A stretch of 64,000 nucleotides of DNA from Trichomonas vaginalis G3 (GCF_026262505.1 NC_067203.1:20007411-20071410), one strand, 5' to 3'; numbered from the stretch's first letter, positions 18,550-28,810 are shown. A program made the numbers and translations. The notes: generated from the sequence alone by a model not told the origin.

Positions 18550-18743
18550 GAACGTTTATTTTTTACATTAGTGAGTTCGTTAGTGAAGTGAAGTGGTTGG
18601 TGGTTTTGTAAATATTTAAGGTTAAGTTAGTGTTGTCGTTTGTGTTGTAAAATATACGTTAACGGTTTTGTAAAGTGTCAAATTCACAAGTATTGCGTAC
18701 GGAGGAACGCAGTGCCACAGTACACAACTTAGGGATACTAACT
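18550..18743. repeat. Right terminal region of the Maverick
   Basis: No gene is seen. The right end is placed at 18743 because mariner-derived sequence begins at 18744 and the terminal dinucleotide is CT. The terminal inverted repeat cannot be confirmed without the left end. Confidence 0.6.
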
Positions 18744-19296
18744 TGCGGAACCCAACGTGTATACGCTAGTTTGTAGTTCAAATAATTGTGCAGATAATAA
18801 CTGACTGTTGTACGTGGTATCTTTGTCATCTCCTCTATCCTTCTGAGTGATGCTCTTGGGTCTTCATCTAGCGCTTGAAGAATTGCTTTGATTTTTCTTT
18901 GATCCGGCGATTTTTTGTCAATTTTTATGATGGGCGCCTTTTTGTTCATGAAGTGATACATCCTAACATGATACGTTACAGTGGAATAGCTAGGAGCATC
19001 CATACCGAAGCATTTTACCAATGTCTCGTAGATTTTTTTACAGTCTTTGCATTTTTTTGCAAGAGCGAGGATGCTTTCTTTATGATTCATTAAAAAAATG
19101 AAAAAATCCCGCCAAAATTTCCCGCGAAACCGCCTCTTGTCTCAAAATTCATTTTATATCCCGGCATGGCGCCAAAATACAACATACTCATCATATACAT
19201 ATATTCATATTTTTTATTATATATTTATAATCAGCATATATCTCCTTTAATAGTCTCATATAGAGCGCTGTGCTAAACGCACCTTTGGACACCCTA
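18744..19296 (-). mobile_element. Tvmar1 mariner, 5' part, interrupted by the Maverick
   Basis: The sequence is identical by eye to the first part of the whole copy at 25428-26730, read on the opposite strand. It includes the terminal repeat (GTGCTAAACGCACCTTTGGA followed by CACCCTA, ending 19296), the leader, and the first part of the transposase frame (start ATG at 19090, MNHKESILALAKKCKDCKK, to about RWVP). The rest of the transposon should lie left of the Maverick, outside the window. A TA target base pair follows at 19297-19298. TGCGGA at 18744-18749 is the expected 6-bp Maverick target duplication. Confidence 0.9.
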
Positions 19297-19298
19297 TA

Positions 19299-19753
19299 TT
19301 TCATTCTGTACATTTATCAGAAACAAATGTGGAGGTAATAACTGCTTAGTGCATTATATTGGTGCTATTATCAATCATTGCAATATCATTTCAAATGAAT
19401 GCTCTATTACATCAAATTCAAACGGTGTTATTTCTTCACACAAAACTTCTCAGTTAAGTCTACCTTGTGAAGTTATTATTCATGATAGTATTATTTCAAA
19501 CAACATAAGATATTATCTCTTCTATGCTGAACCAAGTTGTTCAATTAAAGTTTCTTCTTGTTTTATTCCAACAAACACATATACCGAAATTAAGAACAGC
19601 AACTCTATCAGCATTGAATCAAGTGTTGATTCACTGAATATAAAAAATGAACACTTTGTTACAGGACGTTGTTATGGTTCCATTCCATTAAATAATACCC
19701 AATATATACCAGACAATTTCGTATATTTATCACGCAAATATTATAGACGTTGA
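19299..19753 (+). pseudogene. Surface-protein-like gene fragment (beta-helix type), cut by mariner
   Basis: The frame is open from the mariner end to a stop at 19753 without a start codon. It reads FIRNKCGGNNCLVHYIGAII, then a run of short strands rich in Asn, Ser, Ile and Cys (NHCNIISNECSI, IIHDSIISNNI, CSIKVSSCFIP). This pattern fits right-handed beta-helix surface proteins, a large trichomonad family. The end lacks the membrane anchor such proteins often have. The 5' part was displaced by the Tvmar1 insertion and lies beyond the Maverick, outside the window. Confidence 0.5.
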
Positions 19754-20229
19754 TTAAAACAATTCATATCAACTATTATTTTTATAATAAAGCCATATTC
19801 ATCCTTTCCTTTATTTTATTCACCTTTTTTAATGTATATATTAATAAATATAAGCGGTCTAATTAACTTGACTACCCTTTTGAATGCTTCAAAATGCTGA
19901 AAAATATAATACAATTGATATTCTTAATTGAATCAAGTTCTTTCCTATTATTATGAGTTTAAATTCAAATATTTTTCAGCAATTTGCTTATAATTAGTCA
20001 AAATAATATGTTTTTAAAGATAAATTAAGGAAAAATTATCAAATTTTCCTAATCCAATAAATCTAAACATCTATTTTCAAGGATAATAAATAGAATCTCA
20101 TATTCATGCACTTATTTACTTCTAAATGTAGCCGAAAAACTAAGTTATTATGTAAACTATTCAAACTTAGCCCTTAACGATTACAGATTTTAGAATTATT
20201 TTTTTCTGAAAAAAACAATTTTTCAAACG
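19754..20229. other. Intergenic region
   Basis: These 476 AT-rich bases hold no frame or structured repeat that I can support. No clear TCA-type initiator is seen just before the ATG at 20230. Confidence 0.6.
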
Positions 20230-23200
20230 ATGTCTAGTGGAGGGCTACAAATACAGCCTAAAGCTATCATCGGTTTAAGATCCACTGAAGTTGTTAATGA
20301 TGAATTCCAAGATCTTTTCTCGGATAATAACGAGCCAGGCCAATTAAAGATCACAATTCAGGCATTACCAACAAATAAAGGCAGAGGAGGAGCGTCTGCG
20401 TTTAAGATACAAAATATTACGCAGTATAATCAGATTTCTTCACACATATTAACGCTCTGCAGCCTTTTAGGAAAATTTTCTTCACCTCCTCCATATAAAG
20501 ACGCTCTCGATTTCATACCACAGAAAATGGCACAAAAAGTTCTTGTCGATGCACTCAACGAATTCTACAAAGATAAAAATTACGAAAAATTTTCGAGATC
20601 AATAAGTAAAGTCACAGCAGATAACATACAAACATCTGTTTTAATACAACTTAAACTTGTCAGCGCGCCATATGATCCCAAAATAAATCTCTCAGAATTC
20701 GCAAATAACGAAATGGATCCAAAATTAGGATCTTTATTTCATTGGTACTTCGGCTCGATTAGTGATGATCATTTAGCATGTTCCCATTACATGAAAGCCT
20801 TATTTGAAATCGCAAAATGCGCATCTTTAGCACCTATTTCGATTTTCTTCCCAGAATTTTCATACGATAATCTTTTATTCAAATTCTGCACCACATTAAT
20901 ACATCTGTTCCCTCGGAATCCGATTTTACCATCAGTTATCGAAAAACTTGCAACATTTTCTTCAAAACCGGAGCAGATTACATCGATTGAATACTCACCA
21001 GATTCAGCAGCTCCCGAAGATGATGACGATTCAGATTCTTTTTCCGACTTAAAATTAATTCAAAAGAAAAATCCTGCGACGGAGAACAGCTTTTCCTTTA
21101 TAAAACTAGCCGAAAACGAAGTTACAAATCCATTAGAATACATTACGAGGTCTTCCGACCAAGTTGTTGTTTCAATGGATGATTCTCCTGTTATGATTAC
21201 GTATCAGATCGAGAATGGCCAGTCGATGATGACACCAGACAAGTTCCAAGCATGGATCAAGTCACATTACGTTCCCAGGGATAAGCTAATCAAAGAAAGA
21301 TTTCTTGAAGAATTATATCACAGTCCATTATCATCTTCCACTCCGAAAAAGCTCTCCCAGAGTGAAATTAACGGCATTTACCGCATACTCTACGAGCAGG
21401 ATATTCGTCCTCACATACCAAAACAACCAGATTCAGATCTCCGAGCCCTCCAGTTACTTCCTGTCCTCCATTTCATCAATATCTACAGCCAGGAATTCTT
21501 CGGAAACTACGCTCCCATACAAACATTGCTCAGAAACGAATACATCTGCCATCGAGCAATAGAAACTGGGGATTCCTCGCAATGTAGCCAGGCTTTTAAC
21601 TATCTAATCAGTCAGATACACGAAAAGCTCGATATTTGTGACATAGATCCTAATATGAAACTAAGACCAATTCCAAACCAAAATTTCATTCTCTCGGAAC
21701 AAGTGAAACTAGTGATGTTCCTCACCGATATCACACTTATGTCCGAAAGCAGGTCCCCTTTGACCTTGTTGCCGTTCACTATGGCCGTTCAATACGATCC
21801 TTCGAAATATGAGTTCATTTCTCAACGAAAGAACCGAATCGGAGCATTGTACAAACTATATTCTACATGTGCTCTACCTCCTTATCTCATTTTCAGGGCT
21901 GCTTTCGCTCTAGGAATCGCTGTACAAGAAGCAAAACCTTCAATTGCGGTCAGATTCATATTTGAAGGCCTCTACATACTACTACGTGAATATCCAATGC
22001 TTGCAAAGACTGTTTGGGTCAATTCCGCTTTCTTTTCTCTTGCAGAAAATCTCGAATTATGCGGAAAGTACAGATATTGCGCGGAATGCATTGATAACAC
22101 ATTAACATTGACTCTTCAGTCCCCTAACCATGCAGCGAAGGCAGCAAAGATCGCAAAGAAGTACGAAGACTTACAAAGAGCAATTTTCTTTTATACTTAT
22201 TCTGTGTCACTTTTACTCGAAAGAGGTTTAGCGATGGAAGCTATTTTTAGCTCCCAAATTCTTGCTAAAATATATGAGTCATGCGGCCAAAACGTTGAAG
22301 GAATCCAATTCCTTTCTTATCTGTTGAAAGATGTAAATCAAATTTCTTTGACAGATTCAACAAAAAGTGACGGAAGGACACAAGTCATCAAAGAAGCAGT
22401 TCGACCTGATACAATACAGCTTCTCATCTGCGCAATCTATTTATGCGAACTTTACTTGAAAGTCAACCAATTTTCCGCCGCAGAAACATTAATCAAAAAT
22501 GTTGAAGTGACTGTCAAAAAACCAGTTGTCAAAAAATATTTGAGATACTTGTCAGAAAAAATCAACATCTCGAGAAACACTTTCAACGGGTTAGTCAGCA
22601 TGCCAGACTTCAACATGCGTGGTAGAAACAGATCACAAACATTAGGAGGCATCTCTGCAACACAATTATCAGATCCAACTGTTCCTTTGTTGAAATCTCT
22701 GGCAAAACATTGTATTGCTAAAAATGACAAAGAAATGGCTTTGTTTTGGTCAGAACTCATCTGTTATTCATCTCTTTCGCAAGCAAATGCTGCAAAAGAA
22801 CATGCTTTGGGTTGTTATCTAAGAGGTTTGGCTTTAACAACATTTATTGATGAAAGTTACGCGATGCCAGAAAAATTCTTTATAAATCACGAATTGACAT
22901 TGACTGAACAAGAATTTGGTTCATTTTTGTCAAAGAACGAATACGATACTCACAAGTTATTCACTGAAGCATTGAGTTCCTTTAATTACTCAATGATTTG
23001 TTACGATAGATGTGGAAATCCCGTGAAATTCCTTGAAGCTCAATTAAGTTATACAGAAATATTATTGCTGTATATTCTTAAAATGAATGGCTACAAGAGA
23101 GCAACGATTCAGGAATTCAGTTATGGAAAACCAACATTTGAAACAACTACACCTGACAAACAGCCATTTTGTTTGTTGAATGTTGCTTTTGATTCCATAA

Positions 23201-25071
23201 CTTTAACGACATCAAACATCATTGAGCACTTGCAAATGCAATGTCACGCGATAGATAAACTCGTGAGAACATTGATGGATCCTGTATTGATTATAAGATC
23301 GCAGATTGTCAATGGAATGTTCATGCAGTTTAGAAAGAAAACTCATTACGCTGAAACATATTTTAATTATGCTTTCACGAATTTGAAGAAATATTTCTTC
23401 GATGAACATCATTTTATTATAAGAGATGTTGGATTCTTCATGGGTTGGATGATGAGAAGAATATTAAGGAATTTAATCACTTTGTTGTTGACTTTTAATT
23501 CTGAGTTTATCAACAAACATTTGATTGTTTTCGACATGTTTAATGATATGGAAAGTTTCTACGCAAACCAACATAGAATGGTCAGATACTCTCCAAAGAT
23601 AAACATCATCGAAACACTCGAAGTACAGTCTTCTATCACTAAACTCGGCAATCCAAGATTCCCTGATTTCATGCACATAATTAAGGAATACTGCAGAAAT
23701 TATGATCCGAATTCTTCTCACGACAGAAGATACGGATCGAAAGAATGGGAATTGCTGAATTTGATAAAGATGAATCGATCAAATGTCAGGTTGTTTACTC
23801 AGAACAGACTCAGCGAAGACCAAGTCTACGAAAGCAATAGAATTGGTTGCATGCAAATGGAAGAAATTACTGAATCTATAAGAAAAGAAAATGAATGTCA
23901 ACATTTGACAGAATTGCCACCACATTCAATTGAAACTTCTGTTTTCATTATCGCTGTTAATGGACAAATAATGACATACATTCCTGTGAATGGACAGAAG
24001 AAAGTCCTTAAGTTGAAACAAGGTGAAGATGGAACATTTGTTTTGGATTGTTTGACTGATAATTTCAACTTTTCTTCTTCCATTTTCAAGTCTTCTTTCT
24101 TGGAAGCTGTTGCGAATTTGATTGTTTCTGTTCCGAATATCCCTGTTTCTTATAAATTCGGACACAGATTTGCAGAAGAATGCGTCAAGTTCGGAACATT
24201 TTTGTTTGGAGAAATTCCTTTCTTGCATGAATTGGAAGAAGAAGAAATAATTCCAGATGATTCCGTTTTCGAAGGAAGTGAGAAACTCAAGCTTGATACA
24301 AGAGGATCTTTAGTTTCTTTGAACACAACTAAAAGGCCATTAGTTGTTATTTCTTCTCCTTCTTTGAATTTCATTCCTTTCGAGTTGATGTTTCCGAAAC
24401 TGACTGTAATAAGAAGCACTGGTTTCTTCAAGGCTTTCAGAAGAGAAAACGCTCCAAAAGGTATCCAAAGAGTCGCAGTTTTGAAGTGGAGAACAGACAG
24501 CGACAAATACGGAGTAATTTCTTGTGTCAGATCCAATGAAAACATCAGAAACATGTTGCATACATTGGGATGCCAAAGAAATCCAAAGATATGGGTTGGA
24601 GATTCTGAAAGAATGTTCAGTTTCCCATTTGCTCTTTTCGATCCTTTGAGGACAACAAGCAAATACGCTGAGAAATATCAGTTTTGCGATATTTATCCAA
24701 TAATTTTCGAGGATTACGACAGTGAAATTATTTCACGCGAAAGTCCTTTGTTTGTTTTCTCTTACGCTGATTTGAGTGAATGGTCTCCTGTTGTTGATGA
24801 ACTCGTCAACGCATCTCCTTCTTCTTCTTTCATGTTCATTCCTGCTCCTTACATTGTTCACGCATTCAACATAATGAATGACGTTTTCAAGAGACATCAG
24901 AAACGAATTTGTTTTGTTGAGAAGAACAATAACAACAATCTACAGCTGTCTGACCACACCAAACTCGTTCGTAATACATTCCAGTTTGTTTCAACTTTGC
25001 AGAGAACATTGATCTCCAAGTTGAAAGTTCCAATTTCAATCATTTGTCCAACAAGAGATTATGTTGAATAA
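20230..25071 (+). CDS. Large helical-repeat protein with CHAT-like C-terminal domain (1613 aa)
   Basis: This is a long intact frame. Residues about 100-1250 are mostly helix-turn-helix in character, with TPR-like stretches (CAECIDNTLTLTLQSPNHAA near 620 and FYTYSVSLLLERGLAMEAIF near 655). An acidic insert (PEDDDDSDSFSD) lies near residue 260. The C-terminal part contains VVISSPSLNFIPFELMF (about 1370-1386), which resembles the PL-x-x-LPFE segment of CHAT caspase-like domains, followed by LFVFSYADLSEWS. CHAT domains often follow helical repeats, as in separase-related peptidases. I could not point to a convincing catalytic His-Cys pair, so it may be a degenerate CHAT scaffold. No other function is evident. 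Confidence 0.6.
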   Translation: MSSGGLQIQPKAIIGLRSTEVVNDEFQDLFSDNNEPGQLKITIQALPTNKGRGGASAFKIQNITQYNQISSHILTLCSLLGKFSSPPPYKDALDFIPQKMAQKVLVDALNEFYKDKNYEKFSRSISKVTADNIQTSVLIQLKLVSAPYDPKINLSEFANNEMDPKLGSLFHWYFGSISDDHLACSHYMKALFEIAKCASLAPISIFFPEFSYDNLLFKFCTTLIHLFPRNPILPSVIEKLATFSSKPEQITSIEYSPDSAAPEDDDDSDSFSDLKLIQKKNPATENSFSFIKLAENEVTNPLEYITRSSDQVVVSMDDSPVMITYQIENGQSMMTPDKFQAWIKSHYVPRDKLIKERFLEELYHSPLSSSTPKKLSQSEINGIYRILYEQDIRPHIPKQPDSDLRALQLLPVLHFINIYSQEFFGNYAPIQTLLRNEYICHRAIETGDSSQCSQAFNYLISQIHEKLDICDIDPNMKLRPIPNQNFILSEQVKLVMFLTDITLMSESRSPLTLLPFTMAVQYDPSKYEFISQRKNRIGALYKLYSTCALPPYLIFRAAFALGIAVQEAKPSIAVRFIFEGLYILLREYPMLAKTVWVNSAFFSLAENLELCGKYRYCAECIDNTLTLTLQSPNHAAKAAKIAKKYEDLQRAIFFYTYSVSLLLERGLAMEAIFSSQILAKIYESCGQNVEGIQFLSYLLKDVNQISLTDSTKSDGRTQVIKEAVRPDTIQLLICAIYLCELYLKVNQFSAAETLIKNVEVTVKKPVVKKYLRYLSEKINISRNTFNGLVSMPDFNMRGRNRSQTLGGISATQLSDPTVPLLKSLAKHCIAKNDKEMALFWSELICYSSLSQANAAKEHALGCYLRGLALTTFIDESYAMPEKFFINHELTLTEQEFGSFLSKNEYDTHKLFTEALSSFNYSMICYDRCGNPVKFLEAQLSYTEILLLYILKMNGYKRATIQEFSYGKPTFETTTPDKQPFCLLNVAFDSITLTTSNIIEHLQMQCHAIDKLVRTLMDPVLIIRSQIVNGMFMQFRKKTHYAETYFNYAFTNLKKYFFDEHHFIIRDVGFFMGWMMRRILRNLITLLLTFNSEFINKHLIVFDMFNDMESFYANQHRMVRYSPKINIIETLEVQSSITKLGNPRFPDFMHIIKEYCRNYDPNSSHDRRYGSKEWELLNLIKMNRSNVRLFTQNRLSEDQVYESNRIGCMQMEEITESIRKENECQHLTELPPHSIETSVFIIAVNGQIMTYIPVNGQKKVLKLKQGEDGTFVLDCLTDNFNFSSSIFKSSFLEAVANLIVSVPNIPVSYKFGHRFAEECVKFGTFLFGEIPFLHELEEEEIIPDDSVFEGSEKLKLDTRGSLVSLNTTKRPLVVISSPSLNFIPFELMFPKLTVIRSTGFFKAFRRENAPKGIQRVAVLKWRTDSDKYGVISCVRSNENIRNMLHTLGCQRNPKIWVGDSERMFSFPFALFDPLRTTSKYAEKYQFCDIYPIIFEDYDSEIISRESPLFVFSYADLSEWSPVVDELVNASPSSSFMFIPAPYIVHAFNIMNDVFKRHQKRICFVEKNNNNNLQLSDHTKLVRNTFQFVSTLQRTLISKLKVPISIICPTRDYVE

Positions 25072-25427
25072 TTTCTTTACTTTGTTTATTTATATTAATT
25101 TTTGTTGAATAAAATTATTTTAGTATACTTCAAAATATGAATATTTATGAATTTGGAATGATATGTATATAAAAGTTAAATGAAAGAAACCACTGTCATG
25201 AAAAAGAATTTGCTTTATTGGGAGATCCAAAAATGCCCCCTTTTTATTTAAAATGAAATTGTCAATGCGAATCCCATTTATTAATTCTATAAATGGGTAA
25301 AAAGAAGTGCCTTGAATTTGATTCTCTATTATATACAATGTGAATGATGTACTTTCTATAATGGTATCAATCGATTGATGAAAAATCGAAAATTGTTAAA
25401 ACATTCATCTCGAACAGTATTAATGTA
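25072..25427 (-). pseudogene. Possible decayed surface-protein fragment next to the mariner
   Basis: On the minus strand a coding-like stretch reads YIIENQIQGTSFYPFIELIN and GIRIDNFILNKKGAFLDLP, which has the short-strand style of the beta-helix surface family. It has no good start and needs a frame change to continue toward the mariner end. It may be the continuation of the decayed gene at 26902-27790, separated from it by the Tvmar1 insertion. Nothing else is seen in this gap. Confidence 0.25.
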
Positions 25428-26730
25428 TAGGGTGTCCAAAGGTGCGTTTAGCACAGCGCTCTATATGAGACTATTAAAGGAGATATATGCTGATTATAAA
25501 TATATAATAAAAAATATGAATATATGTATATGATGAGTATGTTGTATTTTGGCGCCATGCCGGGATATAAAATGAATTTTGAGACAAGAGGCGGTTTCGC
25601 GGGAAATTTTGGCGGGATTTTTTCATTTTTTTAATGAATCATAAAGAAAGCATCCTCGCTCTTGCAAAAAAATGCAAAGACTGTAAAAAAATCTACGAGA
25701 CATTGGTAAAATGCTTCGGTATGGATGCTCCTAGCTATTCCACTGTAACGTATCATGTTAGGATGTATCACTTCATGAACAAAAAGGCGCCCATCATAAA
25801 AATTGACAAAAAATCGCCGGATCAAAGAAAAATCAAAGCAATTCTTCAAGCGCTAGATGAAGACCCAAGAGCATCACTCAGAAGGATAGAGGAGATGACA
25901 AAGATACCACGTACAACAGTCAGTTATTATCTGCACAATTATTTGAACTACAAACTAGCGTATACACGTTGGGTTCCGCACAACCTTAATTCAGTTCAAA
26001 AAAAATCTAGAGTCCAATCTTCGAAAGAGCTCCTCTCTATATTGGCTGCGTATCAATCCAAGAAGTTTCGCTTTTTAGTAACAGGGGACGAGTCTTGGTT
26101 TCAATATGCAACAGAAGCCAAAATCATGTGGATCCCGAAGGATGAAAATCCGCAAACATTCCCGAAGAAAAAAATTGACACACCAATGATGATGTTGTCG
26201 GTTTTTTGGGGCGTGAATGGCATCATCGCAATTGATATTCTTCAAAAACCTAATACGATGAATGCTCAGTATCTAATTGACAATGTTCTTACTCAAATTA
26301 TCAATTCTGATGAGTTTGAGAAATCCAAACAACAAAAACAAAAGTTTGCAATTCATTTTGATAATTCAAGAGTTCACAAAAGTCATAAGGTAATGAATTA
26401 CTTGGTGGAAAACAATGTCAAAGTTGTTCCAAACCCAATTTATTCACCTGATATTGCACCCTCTGACTTTTATTTATTCGGCACGCTAAAAAAGAGAGCT
26501 GAAGGACGCGAATTCGCGAGTCCAGATGATCTTGAAAATTTTGTAAGAGAGCAATTTGAGCAATTTTCTCATGATGATTTAAAGCGTGTCTTTCAAGCCT
26601 GGATCGATCGCTGCGAACGCGTGATTGAATCCAATGGTGATTATATTTAAATAAACTTTATATATATGTAACTTGTTTATTTCTATTCGCAGTATTCAGG
26701 TTTGTGCTAAACACACCTTTGGACACCCTA
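25428..26730 (+). mobile_element. Whole Tvmar1-type mariner (1303 bp)
   Basis: Terminal inverted repeats of 27 bases (TAGGGTGTCCAAAGGTG then C/T, GTTTAGCAC) lie at both ends with one mismatch, and TA duplications flank the element (25426-25427 and 26731-26732). The length agrees with the size of about 1.3 kb known for Tvmar1. The transposase frame is intact. The first half is identical by eye to the interrupted copy at 18744-19296, pointing to recent movement. Confidence 0.95.
25634..26650 (+). CDS. Mariner transposase (338 aa), intact frame
   Basis: This is a cut-and-paste transposase of the mariner family. The N-terminal paired-type helix-turn-helix region spans about residues 1-110, including RRIEEMTKIPRTTVSYYLHN (about 80-99), which would bind the terminal repeats. 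The three catalytic Asp residues are in VTGDESWFQY, AIHFDNSRVHKS and SPDIAPSDFYLF, with the D,D34D-type layout. The linker YTRWVPHNL and the WGVNGII segment are also typical. The length matches family members. Whether this copy is active cannot be told from sequence. Confidence 0.93.
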   Translation: MNHKESILALAKKCKDCKKIYETLVKCFGMDAPSYSTVTYHVRMYHFMNKKAPIIKIDKKSPDQRKIKAILQALDEDPRASLRRIEEMTKIPRTTVSYYLHNYLNYKLAYTRWVPHNLNSVQKKSRVQSSKELLSILAAYQSKKFRFLVTGDESWFQYATEAKIMWIPKDENPQTFPKKKIDTPMMMLSVFWGVNGIIAIDILQKPNTMNAQYLIDNVLTQIINSDEFEKSKQQKQKFAIHFDNSRVHKSHKVMNYLVENNVKVVPNPIYSPDIAPSDFYLFGTLKKRAEGREFASPDDLENFVREQFEQFSHDDLKRVFQAWIDRCERVIESNGDYI

Positions 26731-26901
26731 TATCATTCAAATATTTCATATCAAATACATCAGATAACATCGGTATCGGAAATTATAATTTGGCCATTAT
26801 AATATAGTTGTATATGTTGATTTATAATATAGTTATAAGATATACCATTTTTATTCTGAATCAATAAAAAAATTAAAAATTTAACACATACCCAATAAAA
26901 T

Positions 26902-27790
26902 TTATGATGCCAAAAATGGCGCAGAATCAGAACTACGAGTGCGTAAAGAAATGAAATTTGAAACAGTCATTAAATCTCTTTTGCATCCATGCTCAAGAAT
27001 GTTCAATGGGTAATAACATTTTCCTGAAGATGAAACAATGAATGTAATATTAAATGATTCTGTTTGAGAATTTTCAGTATTGATAAAATCTGTTGTTCCA
27101 TTGATTTCTACATCGTAATTATAAATATGAACAATTTTTGAAGATCCTGAGTAGAATGTGTTGTTTGCTATGTTTTGTTTCATGATACAACTTTTGATTG
27201 TTATTTCAAAATTATCATATCTTATAAATTGATCAGAAGCTAAACAGTTCAAAATATTTGTTAAATATATTGTAAATGGCTCATAATTGGCTAAACTGAG
27301 ACAACACTTTCCCAATCCATGAATATTGAAAAATAATGTGTGTGATATATTTCCTTCAAAAACGGAATTATCTAAAAGAAAAGCGCAATGATTGTTCGCT
27401 TGACTATTAGATAAATTAACATTATCATTTTGATTAAATATATATATGGCCTCCAAAAAGGAGGCAGGTATATCCTTCTTCAAGCTTTCCTAAGTTTGAA
27501 AAAGATGATTGTAAATTTTAATTTACTTTCAAAGGATTATTATCGCCTAAGTTTGTAAATATAAAACAATGCTGTCCATAGCTTACAGAAGTGCAATTGT
27601 AAGAGCATACTTTATTTTGGATTATATCTACATGTCCGATGATTAAGATATTTGCGCCTTGTATTAATCCATAAGCATTCCTGACATTTCCAATATGGTT
27701 GGAATACAGAAGGGTTGATTCTATTAAGATTTTAATATTTGTATCGTTTTCTTGATAAAAATCAATAAATCTTGTATTGCATATTCATTG
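26902..27790 (-). pseudogene. Decayed beta-helix surface-protein gene
   Basis: Minus-strand frame 27483-26902 (193 codons) reads AFLLDNSVFEGNISHTLFFN, FEITIKSCIMKQNIANNTFY, and ends near TRSSDSAPFLAS. Upstream, another frame reads ESTLLYSNHIGNVRNAYGLI and SYNCTSVSYGQHCFIFTNLG before a stop at about 27515. The same short-strand, Asn/Ser/Cys-rich style in two frames points to one surface-protein gene disrupted by at least one frameshift and a stop. No start, signal peptide or membrane anchor is seen. Confidence 0.45.
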
Positions 27791-27981
27791 AGAAATCCAA
27801 GTAACAAATCCCTCAAAATTGAGAGCGTAATCCTCCCCCTCTCAAATAAACGTACATACGGGTGCACCCTTAAAAATCTTCAATTCTGAGTTCCAAATCA
27901 AATGAAAATGAAGAGTATTTGAAATTTATTGGGATGTTCAAAAAAGAATCTAAAATATTGAAATTGTCAGTAAAAATTAAC

Positions 27982-28141
27982 AATAATGTGGGTGAGTTTT
28001 CATGCAGCCATAAGAATAAACACATCGGCAACCCATGTAAAATAATTGAGAATATTTTACATGGCATTTGCCGGCAAATGCCTTGTAAAACTCTCAAAAG
28101 TGTGATCCTTATGACTGCATGAAAACTCACACACGTTATTT
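27982..28141. repeat. 160-bp hairpin (MITE-like or cruciform)
   Basis: The left arm (27982-28023, with GAGTTTTCATGCAGCCATAA) pairs with the right arm (28097-28141, with TTATGACTGCATGAAAACTC). An inner stem, CATGTAAAATA...TATTTTACATG, is also present. It is seen once in the window; no target duplication was recognised. Confidence 0.65.
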
Positions 28142-28810
28142 GGAAAGTGATATTTATTGTAATTTCATTTATATTCGGCCATATCTTTATAATTGATTAA
28201 TTGATTCATATCTCGCTGTTCTAAAATTAATTCGATTTTTTTTTAATTTATTTTAAGCCGATCGGAAATTGAATGCAAGCAATGATATGCAGATATTTGA
28301 ATCATAGCTATTTTCTATCATAAAATATATTTGTTCTATCACTTACAAAATAAATATTAAAAGCTAAATTATTAAGCATTTCAAACGAACGTAGTTATTA
28401 TTTTGTAAGTGAAAAATTTTAATGAATAGTTATAATTCCAAAAATAATAATTGCTCAATTAAAATTTTTGACAACAGTTGAAACTCCGATAACCATTGAA
28501 TTTTTTTTTACATTGATGACAAAAAATGAAAACAATTAAATATCGAATCAAAATTAAAGTGTGATAGTGTTTGTCAAGGGAAAATATTGTTTCAAAATAG
28601 CTTTCAAAGTGAATAATATTGAATAAGTCCGAGTAACCGTTTTTTATCTCAAAAGTTGCGATCAATTTATTTTCTGAATATATGCAATTTTATTTAGTTG
28701 AATTTATGTATATATATATATAAATATTATAATATCCATTCAATGAATTTTATCATTTTCAATTTGCACGAACAGAATTTCAATACAAAATATATAAAAT
28801 TGTTATGACA

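Larger units (their letters stand above)
1..18743. mobile_element. Maverick/Polinton element, right-hand part (left end outside window)
   Basis: The gene set identifies the element: A32-type packaging ATPase, rve-type integrase, protein-primed family B DNA polymerase and hexon-like double-jelly-roll capsid protein, all families typical of Polintons. The right boundary is set at 18743, where sequence ending ACTAACT meets mariner sequence starting TGCGGA. Polintons usually run from 5'-AG to CT-3', which fits. The left end, left terminal repeat and left target duplication are not in the window, so terminal-repeat length cannot be measured. Several coding regions are broken (roughly six or more breaks overall), yet most remain long, so the copy looks like a fairly recent fossil. 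It is younger than the Tvmar1 copy it interrupts. Confidence 0.9.

Noticed and set aside
24150-24662. 170-codon minus-strand frame inside the 1613-residue gene
   Set aside because: It is antisense to a well-formed long frame and shows no domain.
27870-28130. Overlapping frames on both strands
   Set aside because: Both result from the palindrome at 27982-28141 and show no protein features.
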